The notes below the pieces were generated by a model. That model worked only from the letters and a program-made list of their open reading frames with translations, ran no database searches and was not told the origin of the DNA. A stretch of DNA of 35,990 nucleotides from the NCBI RefSeq assembly GCF_008042035.1, contig NZ_RDBL01000029.1, forward strand, positions 208,063 through 244,052, in the 5' to 3' direction. Of the stretch, positions 24,072-31,903 are shown piece by piece. Made by a program: the position numbers and the translations under genes. The DNA is from Streptomyces sp. col6 (GTDB lineage: Bacteria; Actinomycetota; Actinomycetes; Streptomycetales; Streptomycetaceae). Every line of letters starts with the position of its first letter. Position 1 is the stretch's first letter.

Positions 24072-24227
24072 GACGCCTACGAGGTGAGCTGTCGGGTTCG
24101 GGCCAAGTGAGTTGCCCGGCCGCGCTCCTGGCGCGACTTCACCCCTAGCCGGTCCTGATGCGTCTCCCGACGATCCGGCCCAGCGCCTACCTGGGTCCCC
24201 CGCTCCTGCCTACGGCGCTTTCGCGTC
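24072..24227 (-). promoter_or_regulatory. ydaO/yuaA c-di-AMP riboswitch
   Basis: On the minus strand the leader shows the conserved ydaO blocks in order: AGGAGCGGGGGACCCA, then GGGGTGAAGTC, then CCCGAACCCGACAGCT and the closing CACCTCGTAGGC. P1 is formed by GACGC (24223-24227) and GCGTC (24072-24076). The aptamer ends 17 nt before the ATG, so c-di-AMP binding can form a terminator or hide the ribosome-binding site. Control of Streptomyces rpf genes by this riboswitch is established for S. coelicolor rpfA. Confidence 0.93.
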
Positions 24228-24294
24228 TGTTCCCTCCGACCGACGGCAGGATTCGGCGTGACGGTCGACGGGGCCCGCGGTGCGAGCGGTTCAG

Positions 24295-24324
24295 ACCGTA
24301 ATCACATCCAACCCTCATATTCAA
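24295..24324 (-). promoter_or_regulatory. Promoter of the riboswitch-controlled rpf gene
   Basis: On the minus strand TTGAAT (24319-24324), an 18-nt spacer and TACGGT (24295-24300). Transcription should start near 24288, about 60 nt before the aptamer. The stretch 24300-24360 is AT-rich and holds an imperfect GGATAATCATCC dyad that could bind a regulator. Confidence 0.55.
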
Positions 24325-24434
24325 AGACGGACATACCGGATAATCATCCCGTACGAGCATCCGATGAGCCCTCATTTGTGCAGGTCGGAAGGGATGCGGC
24401 GGGACCTCCCGGACAAGGGGCGCCAGTTCACGCA

Positions 24435-24480
24435 AAGAGACCCATGTCTCACTCGGTCAAAAGTGGGACATGGGCCTCTT
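24435..24480 (-). terminator. Terminator hairpin after the second rpf gene
   Basis: Near-perfect 19-bp arms AAGAGACCCATGTCTCACT and AGTGGGACATGGGCCTCTT (two mismatch/wobble positions) with an 8-nt loop and a T-rich end on the minus strand, 46 bp after the stop codon at 24527. Confidence 0.85.
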
Positions 24481-24526
24481 AAACCACCCAGAACTCAGAT
24501 GGCTCTCAGCTGTTCATCAGCGGCTC

Positions 24527-25588
24527 TCACGGGGCGTCGGCGAGGGCATCGGCCTGGGTGTCCGCCTGGCCGTCCGCCTGGGTGTCGGCCTGCGTGCCGG
24601 TCAGGCCGAGGTCGAGGTTCTGGCCGGGCAGGATGAGGTCCGGGTCGGAGCCCACCTCGGCCTTGTTCGCCTCGTACAGCTCGGGCCAGCCGCCGGGCAG
24701 GTCCTGCGCGTCGGCGATCGCCCACAGGTTGTCGCCCGGCCGGACGGTGTACGTGCCGTCAGCCGGCCGCGCCGCGCTGTCGCGTGCCTCACCGTCACCC
24801 CGCGAGGCGTGCCGGCCCGTGTCGCGGCCGCTGTCCGCCTCGGCGGTGTCGTCGGCGGCCGGGGCGCCCCGGTGCTTGCCGCCCGTCTCCCCGGCACCGT
24901 CCGAGGCGCCGGCGGACGGCTCGGCCGAGCCGGAGGGGTCGGCGGAGGGAGTCGCGGACGGGTCGGCGGACGGGGAGGCGTCCGCGTCCTTCTCCGCGCT
25001 GCCCGCGTGCTTGCCCTTGCTCTTCCCGGCGCCCGTGTCCGCGGCCGTCCCGCCGGCCGCGTCATCCGTGGCCTCGTCCGAGGGGGTCGCGGTCGAGCCG
25101 GACGAGGCATCGTCCGCCGGGTCGGTGCCCAGACCGGCGTCCAAGCCCGCGTCCGCGCCCCGGGAGGGCTCGTCGGAGTCGGTACTGCCCGGGTCCACGT
25201 CCGCGGCACCGGCGGCCTTGGTGAGCCCGGAGATCACCGCACAGCTGGGCCACGCCTTCGGACCCTTGGCGGCGAGGACCTTCTCGGCCACCGCGATCTG
25301 CTGCGAGCGGCTGGCGAGGTCGGCGCGCTCGGCGTAGGCCTCACCGCCGTACGCCTTCCACAGCTCCGGCGTGAACTGGAGCCCGCCGTACGAACCGTTG
25401 CCCAGGTCGGCGCTCCACATCCCGCCGCTCTCGCACTCGGCCACCCGGTCCCAGGTCGACGTGTCCGCCGCGTGCGCGCCCGACGCGCCGAGCAGCGGGA
25501 TGGCGATGGCCGAGCCGGTCACGCCTGCGGCGACGACGATGGCGGGTGCCTGACGAGGGCGACGGTGTCTGCCGTTCGCGGAGCCCAT
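24527..25588 (-). CDS. Rpf-type transglycosylase with LysM and long low-complexity linker
   Basis: A 353-residue secreted paralogue of its neighbour. The signal peptide (1-40, ending GAHA) precedes the Rpf domain (43-117; catalytic Glu53 in AECESGG, Cys52-Cys116). A 160-residue Ala/Asp/Ser/Pro/Gly linker (about 120-278) leads to a LysM domain (about 279-328, GTYTVRPGDNLWAIADAQ) and a tail of four QAD(T/G)-type four-residue repeats (333-350). The linker is much longer than in the first Rpf and may span the cell wall. The ATG at 25588 (MGSANGRHRR) has GGAAGG about 8 nt upstream. Unlike the first gene it has no ydaO leader. I recall S. coelicolor RpfC as the likely counterpart. Confidence 0.93.
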   Translation of the reverse strand: MGSANGRHRRPRQAPAIVVAAGVTGSAIAIPLLGASGAHAADTSTWDRVAECESGGMWSADLGNGSYGGLQFTPELWKAYGGEAYAERADLASRSQQIAVAEKVLAAKGPKAWPSCAVISGLTKAAGAADVDPGSTDSDEPSRGADAGLDAGLGTDPADDASSGSTATPSDEATDDAAGGTAADTGAGKSKGKHAGSAEKDADASPSADPSATPSADPSGSAEPSAGASDGAGETGGKHRGAPAADDTAEADSGRDTGRHASRGDGEARDSAARPADGTYTVRPGDNLWAIADAQDLPGGWPELYEANKAEVGSDPDLILPGQNLDLGLTGTQADTQADGQADTQADALADAP

Positions 25589-25637
25589 GGGAGATGCCTT
25601 CCGTGTGACTGACAAGTGACTGGTGAGTCGAACGGTG

Positions 25638-25667
25638 AACCTAGCGGGGTTCGAACGTGAGTCACAA
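25638..25667 (-). promoter_or_regulatory. Promoter of the second rpf gene
   Basis: On the minus strand TTGTGA (25662-25667), an 18-nt spacer and TAGGTT (25638-25643), 50 bp upstream of the start codon. TCGAACG and GTGAGTC each occur twice within 25624-25664, overlapping the promoter. Confidence 0.5.
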
Positions 25668-25694
25668 GTCGATGCAGCAGAGATCACGTGAAAG

Positions 25695-27080
25695 TCACAG
25701 AGTTGACAGAGTGTCACTTTCGCCGATGTGCTCCCCGGGCGTGAACCGCACCGGGAGCGTGCGCAATCCGCGCATGATGAGCCCTCCGCGCCAGCGCAAA
25801 TCGTCAGGTTCCCCCGCAAGTCGCAGGTCCGGAAGCCGTGTCAGGAGCGTGGCGAGCGCGGACTGACCCTCCAGCCGGGCGAGCGGCGCTCCCAGACAGT
25901 AATGAATGCCGTGACCGTAGCCGAGGTGCTGGTTGTCACGCCGTGACAGGTCCAGCGTGTCCGGTCCGTCGAACCGTGTGGGGTCCCGGTCGGCCGCCGC
26001 GAGCACCACGAGCACCGGGTCGCCCTCGCCGACGCGCTGCCCGCCGATGGTCAGCGGTTCGGTGGCGAACCGCCAGGTCGCCAGCTCCACCGGGCCGTCG
26101 TAGCGGAGCAGCTCCTCGATCCCGGTGGCCAGCAGCCCGCTCTCGCCCGCCGCCAGAGAGCGCTGGAGCCGCTCCCGCTCGGCCGGGTGGTTCAGCAGGG
26201 TGTGGACGCCGTTGCCGATCAGGTTCACTGTCGTCTCGAAGCCGGCGAAGAGAAGGATGAAGGCCATCGCCGCGGCCTCGTTCTCCGTCAGGTGCTCGCC
26301 GTGGTCGCTCGCCCGGATGAGCCCGGAGATCAGGTCGTCCCCCGGGTCCTCGCGCTTGCGGTGGATCAGTTCGAGCAGATAGGCCCGCATCTTCTTCACG
26401 GACCGGGCCACCCCGCCGCGCGGCCCGCCGCCGTGCCGGATCATCATGCCCGCCCAGTCCCGGAAGTCGTCCTGGTCCTCGTGCGGGACGCCGAGCAGGT
26501 CGCAGATCGCGTAGATGGGGAGCGGGAAGGCGAACTCGTGGATGAGGTCGGCCTCACCCTTCTCCACGAACCCGTCGATGAGCCGGTCCGTCAGCTCCTG
26601 CACCCGGGGAGCGAACTGTGCGATGCGGCGGGGCGTGAACGCCTTGGACACCAGGCGGCGCAGCCGGGTGTGGTCGGGTGGGTCGATGTTGAGCAGGTGC
26701 GTCATCAGCTCGGCCTTGCGCTCCCCGGGAATACCGGTCTTCCCCTTGGCGTGCGCGGGCTCGGCGTGGTGCGCCGGGTTCTTGGACAGCCGCGCGTCCG
26801 CGAGGGCCTGCCGGGCGTCCGGGTACCGGGTCACGAGCCATGCCTCGACCCCGCTGGGCAGCGTGGTGCGGTGCACGGGGCTGTGTTCGCGCAGCCAGGC
26901 GTATGCGGGATACGGGTCGGTGGCGAACTCCCACGTGAAGAGCTCGGGTGCGGGCGGCACGGCCGAGGTGTGGGCAGGGCAGCCATCGGGTACGGCTGCG
27001 GCCCCGGCGGGGGTGTCCTCGGGCACGCCATCGGGTACGGACGCGGCGTCGGCCGGGCTGTCGGCAGGGCTGTCGTTCAC
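25695..27080 (-). CDS. Cytochrome P450 (CYP107 type)
   Basis: A 461-residue soluble P450. I-helix AGFETT is at 279-284, ExxR in EELLR at 322-326, and the haem ligand Cys395 in GYGHGIHYCLG. It should hydroxylate a small lipophilic substrate using ferredoxin; none is encoded beside it. From gene order (next to mazG, a SurA-like lipoprotein and the rpf pair) I take it as the counterpart of S. coelicolor CYP107U1, reported to be needed for sporulation; that link is recall. The first 45 residues are Ala/Pro/Asp-rich with VPDG and SPAD repeats. The GTG at 27080 is the first start but its GGGGA lies directly against it, so the true start may be further in. It follows mazG after 9 bp. Confidence 0.92.
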   Translation of the reverse strand: MNDSPADSPADAASVPDGVPEDTPAGAAAVPDGCPAHTSAVPPAPELFTWEFATDPYPAYAWLREHSPVHRTTLPSGVEAWLVTRYPDARQALADARLSKNPAHHAEPAHAKGKTGIPGERKAELMTHLLNIDPPDHTRLRRLVSKAFTPRRIAQFAPRVQELTDRLIDGFVEKGEADLIHEFAFPLPIYAICDLLGVPHEDQDDFRDWAGMMIRHGGGPRGGVARSVKKMRAYLLELIHRKREDPGDDLISGLIRASDHGEHLTENEAAAMAFILLFAGFETTVNLIGNGVHTLLNHPAERERLQRSLAAGESGLLATGIEELLRYDGPVELATWRFATEPLTIGGQRVGEGDPVLVVLAAADRDPTRFDGPDTLDLSRRDNQHLGYGHGIHYCLGAPLARLEGQSALATLLTRLPDLRLAGEPDDLRWRGGLIMRGLRTLPVRFTPGEHIGESDTLSTL

Positions 27081-27089
27081 TCCCCGACG

Positions 27090-28052
27090 TTATCCGGTGC
27101 CCTCCGCCGTCCTGATCGCGTCCCGGTACGCGCGTCCCGCGGCCCGCAGGGCGGCCTCCGGGTCGACGCCCTCCTTCTGGGCGCGTACGGCGAGGGCGAG
27201 GAGGCGGTAGCCGATGTCGTCGCCCTCGGGGAGCGGCACGTCGAGGCCGGCCGTACGGGCCCGGCTCGCGAGCTTCGCGGCGAGGGCCAGGCCGGGCTGG
27301 CCGAGGGGCACCCCGTCGGTGACCGAGGCGCGCTGCTTCTCGATCGCCTTGGTGCGCAGCCAGTGCGCGTGGACGTCCTCCGGGGTCTCGGCGGTCTCGT
27401 CGCCGAAGACATGCGGGTGGCGGTGGATCAGCTTCTCGATCAGCGTGCCGGCGACGTCGTCCACGGAGAACGGCTCCCCCGCGTCCTCCTCCGCGATGCG
27501 CGCGTGGAAGACGACCTGGAGCAGCACGTCGCCCAGTTCCTCGCGCAGTTCCTCGCGGTCGCCGTCCTCGATCGCCTCGACCAGTTCGTACGCCTCCTCG
27601 ATGGCGTACTTGGCGAGGCCCTCGTGGGTCTTCTGCGAGGTCCACGGGCACTCGACGCGGATGCGGTCCATGATCTGGACGAGATCGAGGAGCCGGGCGC
27701 CCGGGAGGTCGTAGGAGCCGGGCAGCAGTTCCAGGTCGGGCATCCGCACCCTGCCCGAGCCGGCGAGCCGGGCCAGGCCGTCGGTGAGGGGCTGGTTGCC
27801 CTCGCCGCCGGTGAGGACGACCACGGTCCGGCCGCCCGCGCAGGCGTCGACGAGCTGCTCGGCGTCGGGCACGCCGGGGGTGACGGTGACGCCGGCCTCG
27901 CGCAGATAGGGCAGCTGCGGCTGCTCCGGCTCGCCGCAGCGCACCTCGTCGGCGGCGTGCAGCGCCTGCCAGGCCGGCCAGGACAGCAGTCCGGGCGCGA
28001 CCCGGTGGCTGGCGGTGAGCAGGACGATGCGGCCGGGGTCTTCAGCGTTCAC
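27090..28052 (-). CDS. mazG: MazG-type nucleoside triphosphate pyrophosphohydrolase
   Basis: A 320-residue protein hydrolysing NTPs/dNTPs to NMP and PPi. The N-terminal part (about 1-115) is a degenerate tetrapyrrole-methylase-like domain seen in actinobacterial MazG (IVLLTASHRVAPGLLSWPAWQAL, VVVLTGGEGNQPLTDGL). The C-terminal MazG domain (about 120-230) has CPWTSQKTHEGLAKYAIEEAYE with metal ligands Glu152, Glu153 and Glu156, and EELGDVLLQVVFHARIAEE with the second ligand set near 171-175. The GTG at 28052 (M-NAEDPGRIVLLTASHRV) is chosen on family start; the ribosome-binding site is weak. It lies 34 bp after the SurA-like gene and 9 bp before the P450, forming one operon. Confidence 0.93.
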   Translation of the reverse strand: MNAEDPGRIVLLTASHRVAPGLLSWPAWQALHAADEVRCGEPEQPQLPYLREAGVTVTPGVPDAEQLVDACAGGRTVVVLTGGEGNQPLTDGLARLAGSGRVRMPDLELLPGSYDLPGARLLDLVQIMDRIRVECPWTSQKTHEGLAKYAIEEAYELVEAIEDGDREELREELGDVLLQVVFHARIAEEDAGEPFSVDDVAGTLIEKLIHRHPHVFGDETAETPEDVHAHWLRTKAIEKQRASVTDGVPLGQPGLALAAKLASRARTAGLDVPLPEGDDIGYRLLALAVRAQKEGVDPEAALRAAGRAYRDAIRTAEGTG

Positions 28053-28086
28053 AGCGCCGAATCTACCCGGCCGCACGCGGCGGCTC

Positions 28087-28743
28087 TCAGGCCCCGGCCT
28101 CGGCGGCGGCCTGGGCGGGCTTGGTGACCTGCGTGATCCAGGGGGCCTTGTAGTCGGTCAGCTGGATCTGCTGGTTGTTCCAGGTGCCGTAGCGGGGATT
28201 GACGTCGACGTTCAGCGCCTTGGACGCCTTGGTCAGGGCGTCGCCGATGGCCTTGGTGCCCTCGGGGGTGGACGGGTCGGCGCCGAGGGCCTGGCCGAGC
28301 TTGGTGATCTGGATCTGCTCGCGCAGGAAGGCGTCGATCTGGCCCGGGGCGAGCCAGCGCTCCTGGAGGACGGCGGCCTGGAGTCCCTTCTCGTCCTGGT
28401 ATTGCGCGACAGCCGACTGGCGCATCTGCTGGATCTCGGCGCGGGTCACCGTGACGCCCGCGTCCGCCGCCGCCCGGTCGAGGACCCGGTCCAGGATCAG
28501 CCCGTGCAGCTTGGCGCGGGCGAGCTGGCCGGACTGGCCGGTGAGCTGGGCGGACTGCGCGGAGGAGCCCTGTGCCTTACGTACGTCCGCTACCTGGGCC
28601 TGCACGGTGGACACCGTGATCCGGTCCCCGCCGACGACGGCCGCGGCGCCTGGGTGGGCCTGGCTGCCGCAGGCGGTGAGGAGCGGCGCTGCGGCGAGCA
28701 GCGCTGCGGAGATGGTGAGCGCGGTGCGACGGCGGCGGTGCAA
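28087..28743 (-). CDS. SurA N-terminal-domain lipoprotein
   Basis: A 218-residue lipoprotein. The signal peptide has an RRRR n-region, a hydrophobic core and lipobox LTAC with the acylated Cys25. The mature part (residues 36-185) resembles the SurA N-terminal chaperone domain: VVGGDRITVSTVQAQVADVRKAQG, then LDRVLDRAAADAGVTVTRAEIQQMRQ. No PPIase domain is present, so it is expected to act as a chaperone or scaffold at the membrane. I choose a TTG start at 28743 because GGGAGG lies 5 nt before it and the lipoprotein signal begins there; the frame to 28779 adds 12 residues from another TTG with no ribosome-binding site. It is the first gene of the lipoprotein-mazG-P450 operon. Confidence 0.9.
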   Translation of the reverse strand: MHRRRRTALTISAALLAAAPLLTACGSQAHPGAAAVVGGDRITVSTVQAQVADVRKAQGSSAQSAQLTGQSGQLARAKLHGLILDRVLDRAAADAGVTVTRAEIQQMRQSAVAQYQDEKGLQAAVLQERWLAPGQIDAFLREQIQITKLGQALGADPSTPEGTKAIGDALTKASKALNVDVNPRYGTWNNQQIQLTDYKAPWITQVTKPAQAAAEAGA

Positions 28744-28810
28744 AGGAGCCTCCCGAGGAGATTGTGCGGCGGTGCACAAGGCCTTGCGGTGATCGATGTT
28801 AGGCAGTGGA

Positions 28811-28826
28811 AGTGGTCCGGGCCACT
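28811..28826. promoter_or_regulatory. 16-bp near-perfect palindrome upstream of the lipoprotein operon
   Basis: AGTGGTCCGGGCCACT, 14 of 16 positions symmetrical, just upstream of a TAACAT -10-like box (28797-28802, minus strand). It could be an operator for the lipoprotein-mazG-P450 operon. Confidence 0.35.
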
Positions 28827-28879
28827 GATTCGACCAACGATTCGGGAGGAGTTGGGGATGTGGCCTGCCGGCGGGCTGC

Positions 28880-29284
28880 TCAGCCGACGCGTTCGGCCGC
28901 CTTGGGCGGCGGGGTGTCCGGCCGCAGCATGATCGTGCGCGACACCACGAACGTGATCGGGATGGCGGCCGCGGCGGCCACCAGCGGGGCGTAGCGGTCG
29001 CTGAATCCGGCCAGGTCGACCAAGAGGTAGACGCCGCCGGTGGTGATGACGAAGTTGGCCGCGTTGGTGAGGGGGAAGAGCAGGAACTTCCGCCAGGTGG
29101 GCCGGGTGCGGTACGTGAAGTACGAGTTCAGGAAGAACGAGCCGGTCATGCTGAGCGCGAAGGCGAGCACATGGGCGGCGATGTACGGCAGCCAGTGCAG
29201 CAGGAGCAGGTAGAGGCCGTAGTACGTGCCGGTGTTCACCGCGCCGACGACCGCGAAACGTACGAGTTGTGCGGAGACCGTCAT
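28880..29284 (-). CDS. GtrA-family membrane protein
   Basis: A 134-residue protein with four predicted membrane helices (about 8-27, 34-54, 69-91 and 98-117) and the GtrA pattern RFAVVGAVNTGTYYGLYLLL with SFFLNSYFTYRT between helices 2 and 3. GtrA proteins are thought to flip or handle undecaprenyl-phosphate-linked sugars. Its ATG overlaps the TGA of the glycosyltransferase (ATGA), so the two are translationally coupled and should act as a pair in modifying cell-surface polymers. Confidence 0.9.
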   Translation of the reverse strand: MTVSAQLVRFAVVGAVNTGTYYGLYLLLLHWLPYIAAHVLAFALSMTGSFFLNSYFTYRTRPTWRKFLLFPLTNAANFVITTGGVYLLVDLAGFSDRYAPLVAAAAAIPITFVVSRTIMLRPDTPPPKAAERVG

Positions 29285-30246
29285 CGGCGTACGAACTCCC
29301 GGGGCTCCTGCGGTGCGGCCTCGTGGGCGCGGGTGTTGGTGGCTTGGACGAGGTAGTGCGGGCGGCGCTTGACCTCGTAGTAGATGCGGCCGACGTATTC
29401 GCCGACGACTCCGGCGAGGACCATCTGGACGCCGGCGAGCGCGGTGACGACGACGAGCAGGGTGACGTATCCGGGGGTGTCGACGCCGCGTACGAGGGCG
29501 ACGCCGACGATCCAGGCGGCATAGGCGAGGGCGACGGAGGTCAGCAGCAGGCCGAGGTAGAGGGCGGCGCGCAGGGGCTTGTTGTTGAAGGAGAGGAGCC
29601 CGTCCAGGCCGTAATTGAGGAGCTTGCCGAAGGTCCAGGCGGAGCGTCCCTGTTCCCGTACGGCGTTCTCGTAGCTGAAAGTGGTGGTGGGGAAGCCGAC
29701 CCAGGCGAAGAGGCCCTTGGAGAAGCGGTTGTACTCGGTGAGGGCGAGCACGGCGTCGGCCGCGCGGCGGGACAGGAGCCGGAAGTCTCCTACGCCGTCG
29801 ACGAGTTCGACGTCGACGAGGCGGTTGATCAGCCAGTAGTAGGCGCGTGCGGTGAGGGTGCGGGTGACGCGGTCGCCGGCGCGGGTGCGGCGGGCGATGA
29901 CCTGGTCGTGGCCCCGGGCGTGCTCCTGGAGCATGCGGCCGACGAGCTCCGGCGGGTGCTGGAGGTCGGCGTCCATGAGGACGACGGCGCCCCCCTCGGC
30001 GTGCTGGAGGCCGGCCAGCATGGCGGCTTCCTTGCCGAAGTTGCGGCTGAAGGAGACGTAGCGGACGCGGGGGTCGGCGGCGGCCAGTTCCTGGATGAGG
30101 GTGAGGGTCCGGTCGGCGCTTCCGTCGTCGATGTAGACGACCTCGAACGCGTGGCCGAGGCGGGACATTTCGTCCGTGACGCGTTCATGGAAGCGTTCGA
30201 GGATCTCTTCCTCGTTGAAACAAGGCACCACCAGCGAGATCAGCAC
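29281..30246 (-). CDS. Family 2 glycosyltransferase with C-terminal membrane anchor
   Basis: A 321-residue polyprenyl-phosphate glycosyltransferase of the DPM1/ArnC/GtrB type. The catalytic GT-A domain (1-220) has VVPCFNEEE at 6-14, DDGSADRT at 40-47, DAD at 92-94 with LQHPPEL, and a RFSKGLFAWVG segment. Two membrane helices (about 224-252 and 258-285) end the protein before a basic tail. It should transfer a sugar from UDP- or GDP-sugar to undecaprenyl phosphate, with GtrA moving the product. The start is GTG 30246; the Shine-Dalgarno sequence is weak. It is 104 bp downstream of the repaired end of the kinase gene, and the frameshifted kinase frame would overlap its first 62 bp. Confidence 0.92.
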   Translation of the reverse strand: MLISLVVPCFNEEEILERFHERVTDEMSRLGHAFEVVYIDDGSADRTLTLIQELAAADPRVRYVSFSRNFGKEAAMLAGLQHAEGGAVVLMDADLQHPPELVGRMLQEHARGHDQVIARRTRAGDRVTRTLTARAYYWLINRLVDVELVDGVGDFRLLSRRAADAVLALTEYNRFSKGLFAWVGFPTTTFSYENAVREQGRSAWTFGKLLNYGLDGLLSFNNKPLRAALYLGLLLTSVALAYAAWIVGVALVRGVDTPGYVTLLVVVTALAGVQMVLAGVVGEYVGRIYYEVKRRPHYLVQATNTRAHEAAPQEPREFVRR

Positions 30247-30350
30247 CCATGTACATCAACCGGTCGAAGTGTCGCCCTCCGGAGCCCGGTGTGACCGGGG
30301 GGCGGCCATCGGGTGAACGGCCCCGGACGCCGTCCCCGGAGCCCGCCCGC

Positions 30351-31903
30351 TCAACCGCCCCGGACCTCCAGCTGCCGCTCCAGCTGCCGGCGCAGCTCTG
30401 CGGGCAGCGGGTGGTGGGGGCCGTAGGCGCGCTCGGTGTCGTACAGCAGCGCCTGGAGCTGGGCGCGGGCACCGAGGTGGTCGCCGAGGGCGAGAAGCAG
30501 CTGTCCGATGCGGTGGCGGATCTCGTACGAGCGTGCCGGGTCGTTGCCCGTGGCGTACTGGTTCTCGTAGTACGGCAGGACCGCGCGGTACTCCGCGAGC
30601 GCGGCGGCGGGTTCCCCGAGCTGTTCGAGGCACTGGGCCACGTCGCAGCGGTAGCCGAGGGTCTGCGGGTCGGCGGGGCCCGTCTCGGCGGCCCGGTCGT
30701 CGGCGAGCCGGCGCAGTTCGGGCAGGGCGCGGCGGTACTGCCCGTCGTCCATGAGGGTCGCCGCGTACTGCTTGCGCAGGATGCGGACGACCGGGGAGCC
30801 GGGTCCGTGCTGTTCGGCGGCGACGGGCAGGAGCCCGCCGAGCATGTCGACGGCCTGGGTGATGCGGCCCTCGCCGAGGAGCCTCTTGACCTCGTCGACG
30901 GCGGCGGCGACGTCCGGCCGGGCGGGCGCCGGGGCGGGCCTGGCGGGCGGCGGGACCGTGGCGCGGTCCGGCCAGGGGGCGTGCGGGCGCAGGAAGGGGC
31001 GTGCGGGCGCAGGAAGGGGCGGGTGGGGTCGAGCGGTCCCGAGGGCGGCCGGGAGTCGCGTGCGGGCAGCAGCGGGGCGAGCTGCGCGTACACCTCCTGG
31101 GCGTCGGCCGGGCGGTGCTGCGGGTCCTTGGCGAGCAGCCGCAGGACGAGCGCTTCCAGGGCTTCGGGGATGTCGGGCCGGATCTGCCGGACGGGCAGCG
31201 GCGGCTCGTAGAGGTGGCGGTGCAGCACGCCGAGGGCGGTGGAACCGGCGAACGGCACGTCTCCGCTGAGCAGTTCGTGGAGCAGGACGCCGAGGGCGTA
31301 GAGGTCGGTGTACGGGCCGACCGCGCCGCCCATCGCCTGCTCGGGGGCCATGTAGGCCGGGGAGCCTATGGGTGAGCCGGTGTGGGTGAGGCGGGTGGTG
31401 TCGGTGTCGAGGACGGAGGCGACGCCCAGGTCGAGGACGAGGACGGTGCCGTCCGGGCGGACCATCACGTTGCGGGGCTTGAGGTCGCGGTGGACGATCG
31501 GTACGGCGTGCACGGCGCTGAGGACGGCGCACAGCTGCGCGGCGACCGCGACGGCCCAGGGCCAGGGGTAGGGGTCGTGCTCGGCGAGGTGGTCGCCGAG
31601 GTCGGCGCCCTCCACGTACTGCATGACGAGGAACAGGTCGTCGCCGTCGCTGCCCGCGTCGTGGACCGTGACCAGGCCGGGGTGGTCCACCTGGGCGGTG
31701 ACCCGGCACTCGCGGACGAAGCGCCGGCGCAGTTCGTCGGCGGCCTCGCCGCCGATGGGTCCGGTGACCCGGTCGGGGCGCAGCAGCTTGACGGCGACGC
31801 GGCGGTCCAGGCGCTGGTCGTAGGCGGTCCAGACCTGGCCCATGCCGCCCTGGCCGAGGATCGTCGCCAGCTCGTACCGCCCGCCGATGAGGCGACCGTT
31901 CAC
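30351..31903 (-). CDS. Ser/Thr protein kinase with C-terminal TPR-like region, frameshifted
   Basis: The kinase domain (1-280) is intact: G-loop GQGGMG at 17-22, Lys39 in VAVKLL, HRDLKPRN at 138-145, DLG (for DFG) at 158-160 and APE at 186-188. There is no membrane segment. After a Pro-rich linker (about 281-325) the C-terminal part is TPR-like (DEVKRLLGEGRITQAVDMLGGLL, EYRAVLPYYENQYATG), but it lies in another frame. The switch is at a 20-bp tandem duplication (30981-31020); one copy fewer gives a 510-residue protein ending at 30351. As read, the kinase frame runs on as Arg/Ser/Pro-rich residues to 30185. Start GTG 31903 overlaps the restored stop of the methylase gene (GTGA). It may be a phase-off, mutant or misassembled allele. 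Confidence 0.85.
30981..31020. repeat. Perfect 20-bp tandem duplication inside the kinase gene
   Basis: Two identical copies of GTGCGGGCGCAGGAAGGGGC (30981-31000, 31001-31020), preceded by a 5-nt partial copy. Twenty is not a multiple of three, so the extra copy shifts the frame. Both copies code for the same PFLRPHAP peptide before the frames diverge. Confidence 0.97.

Noticed and set aside
25589..25694. A second ydaO riboswitch before the other rpf gene
   Set aside because: The space is about 100 bp and none of the conserved ydaO blocks is present; a simple promoter with small repeats is seen instead.
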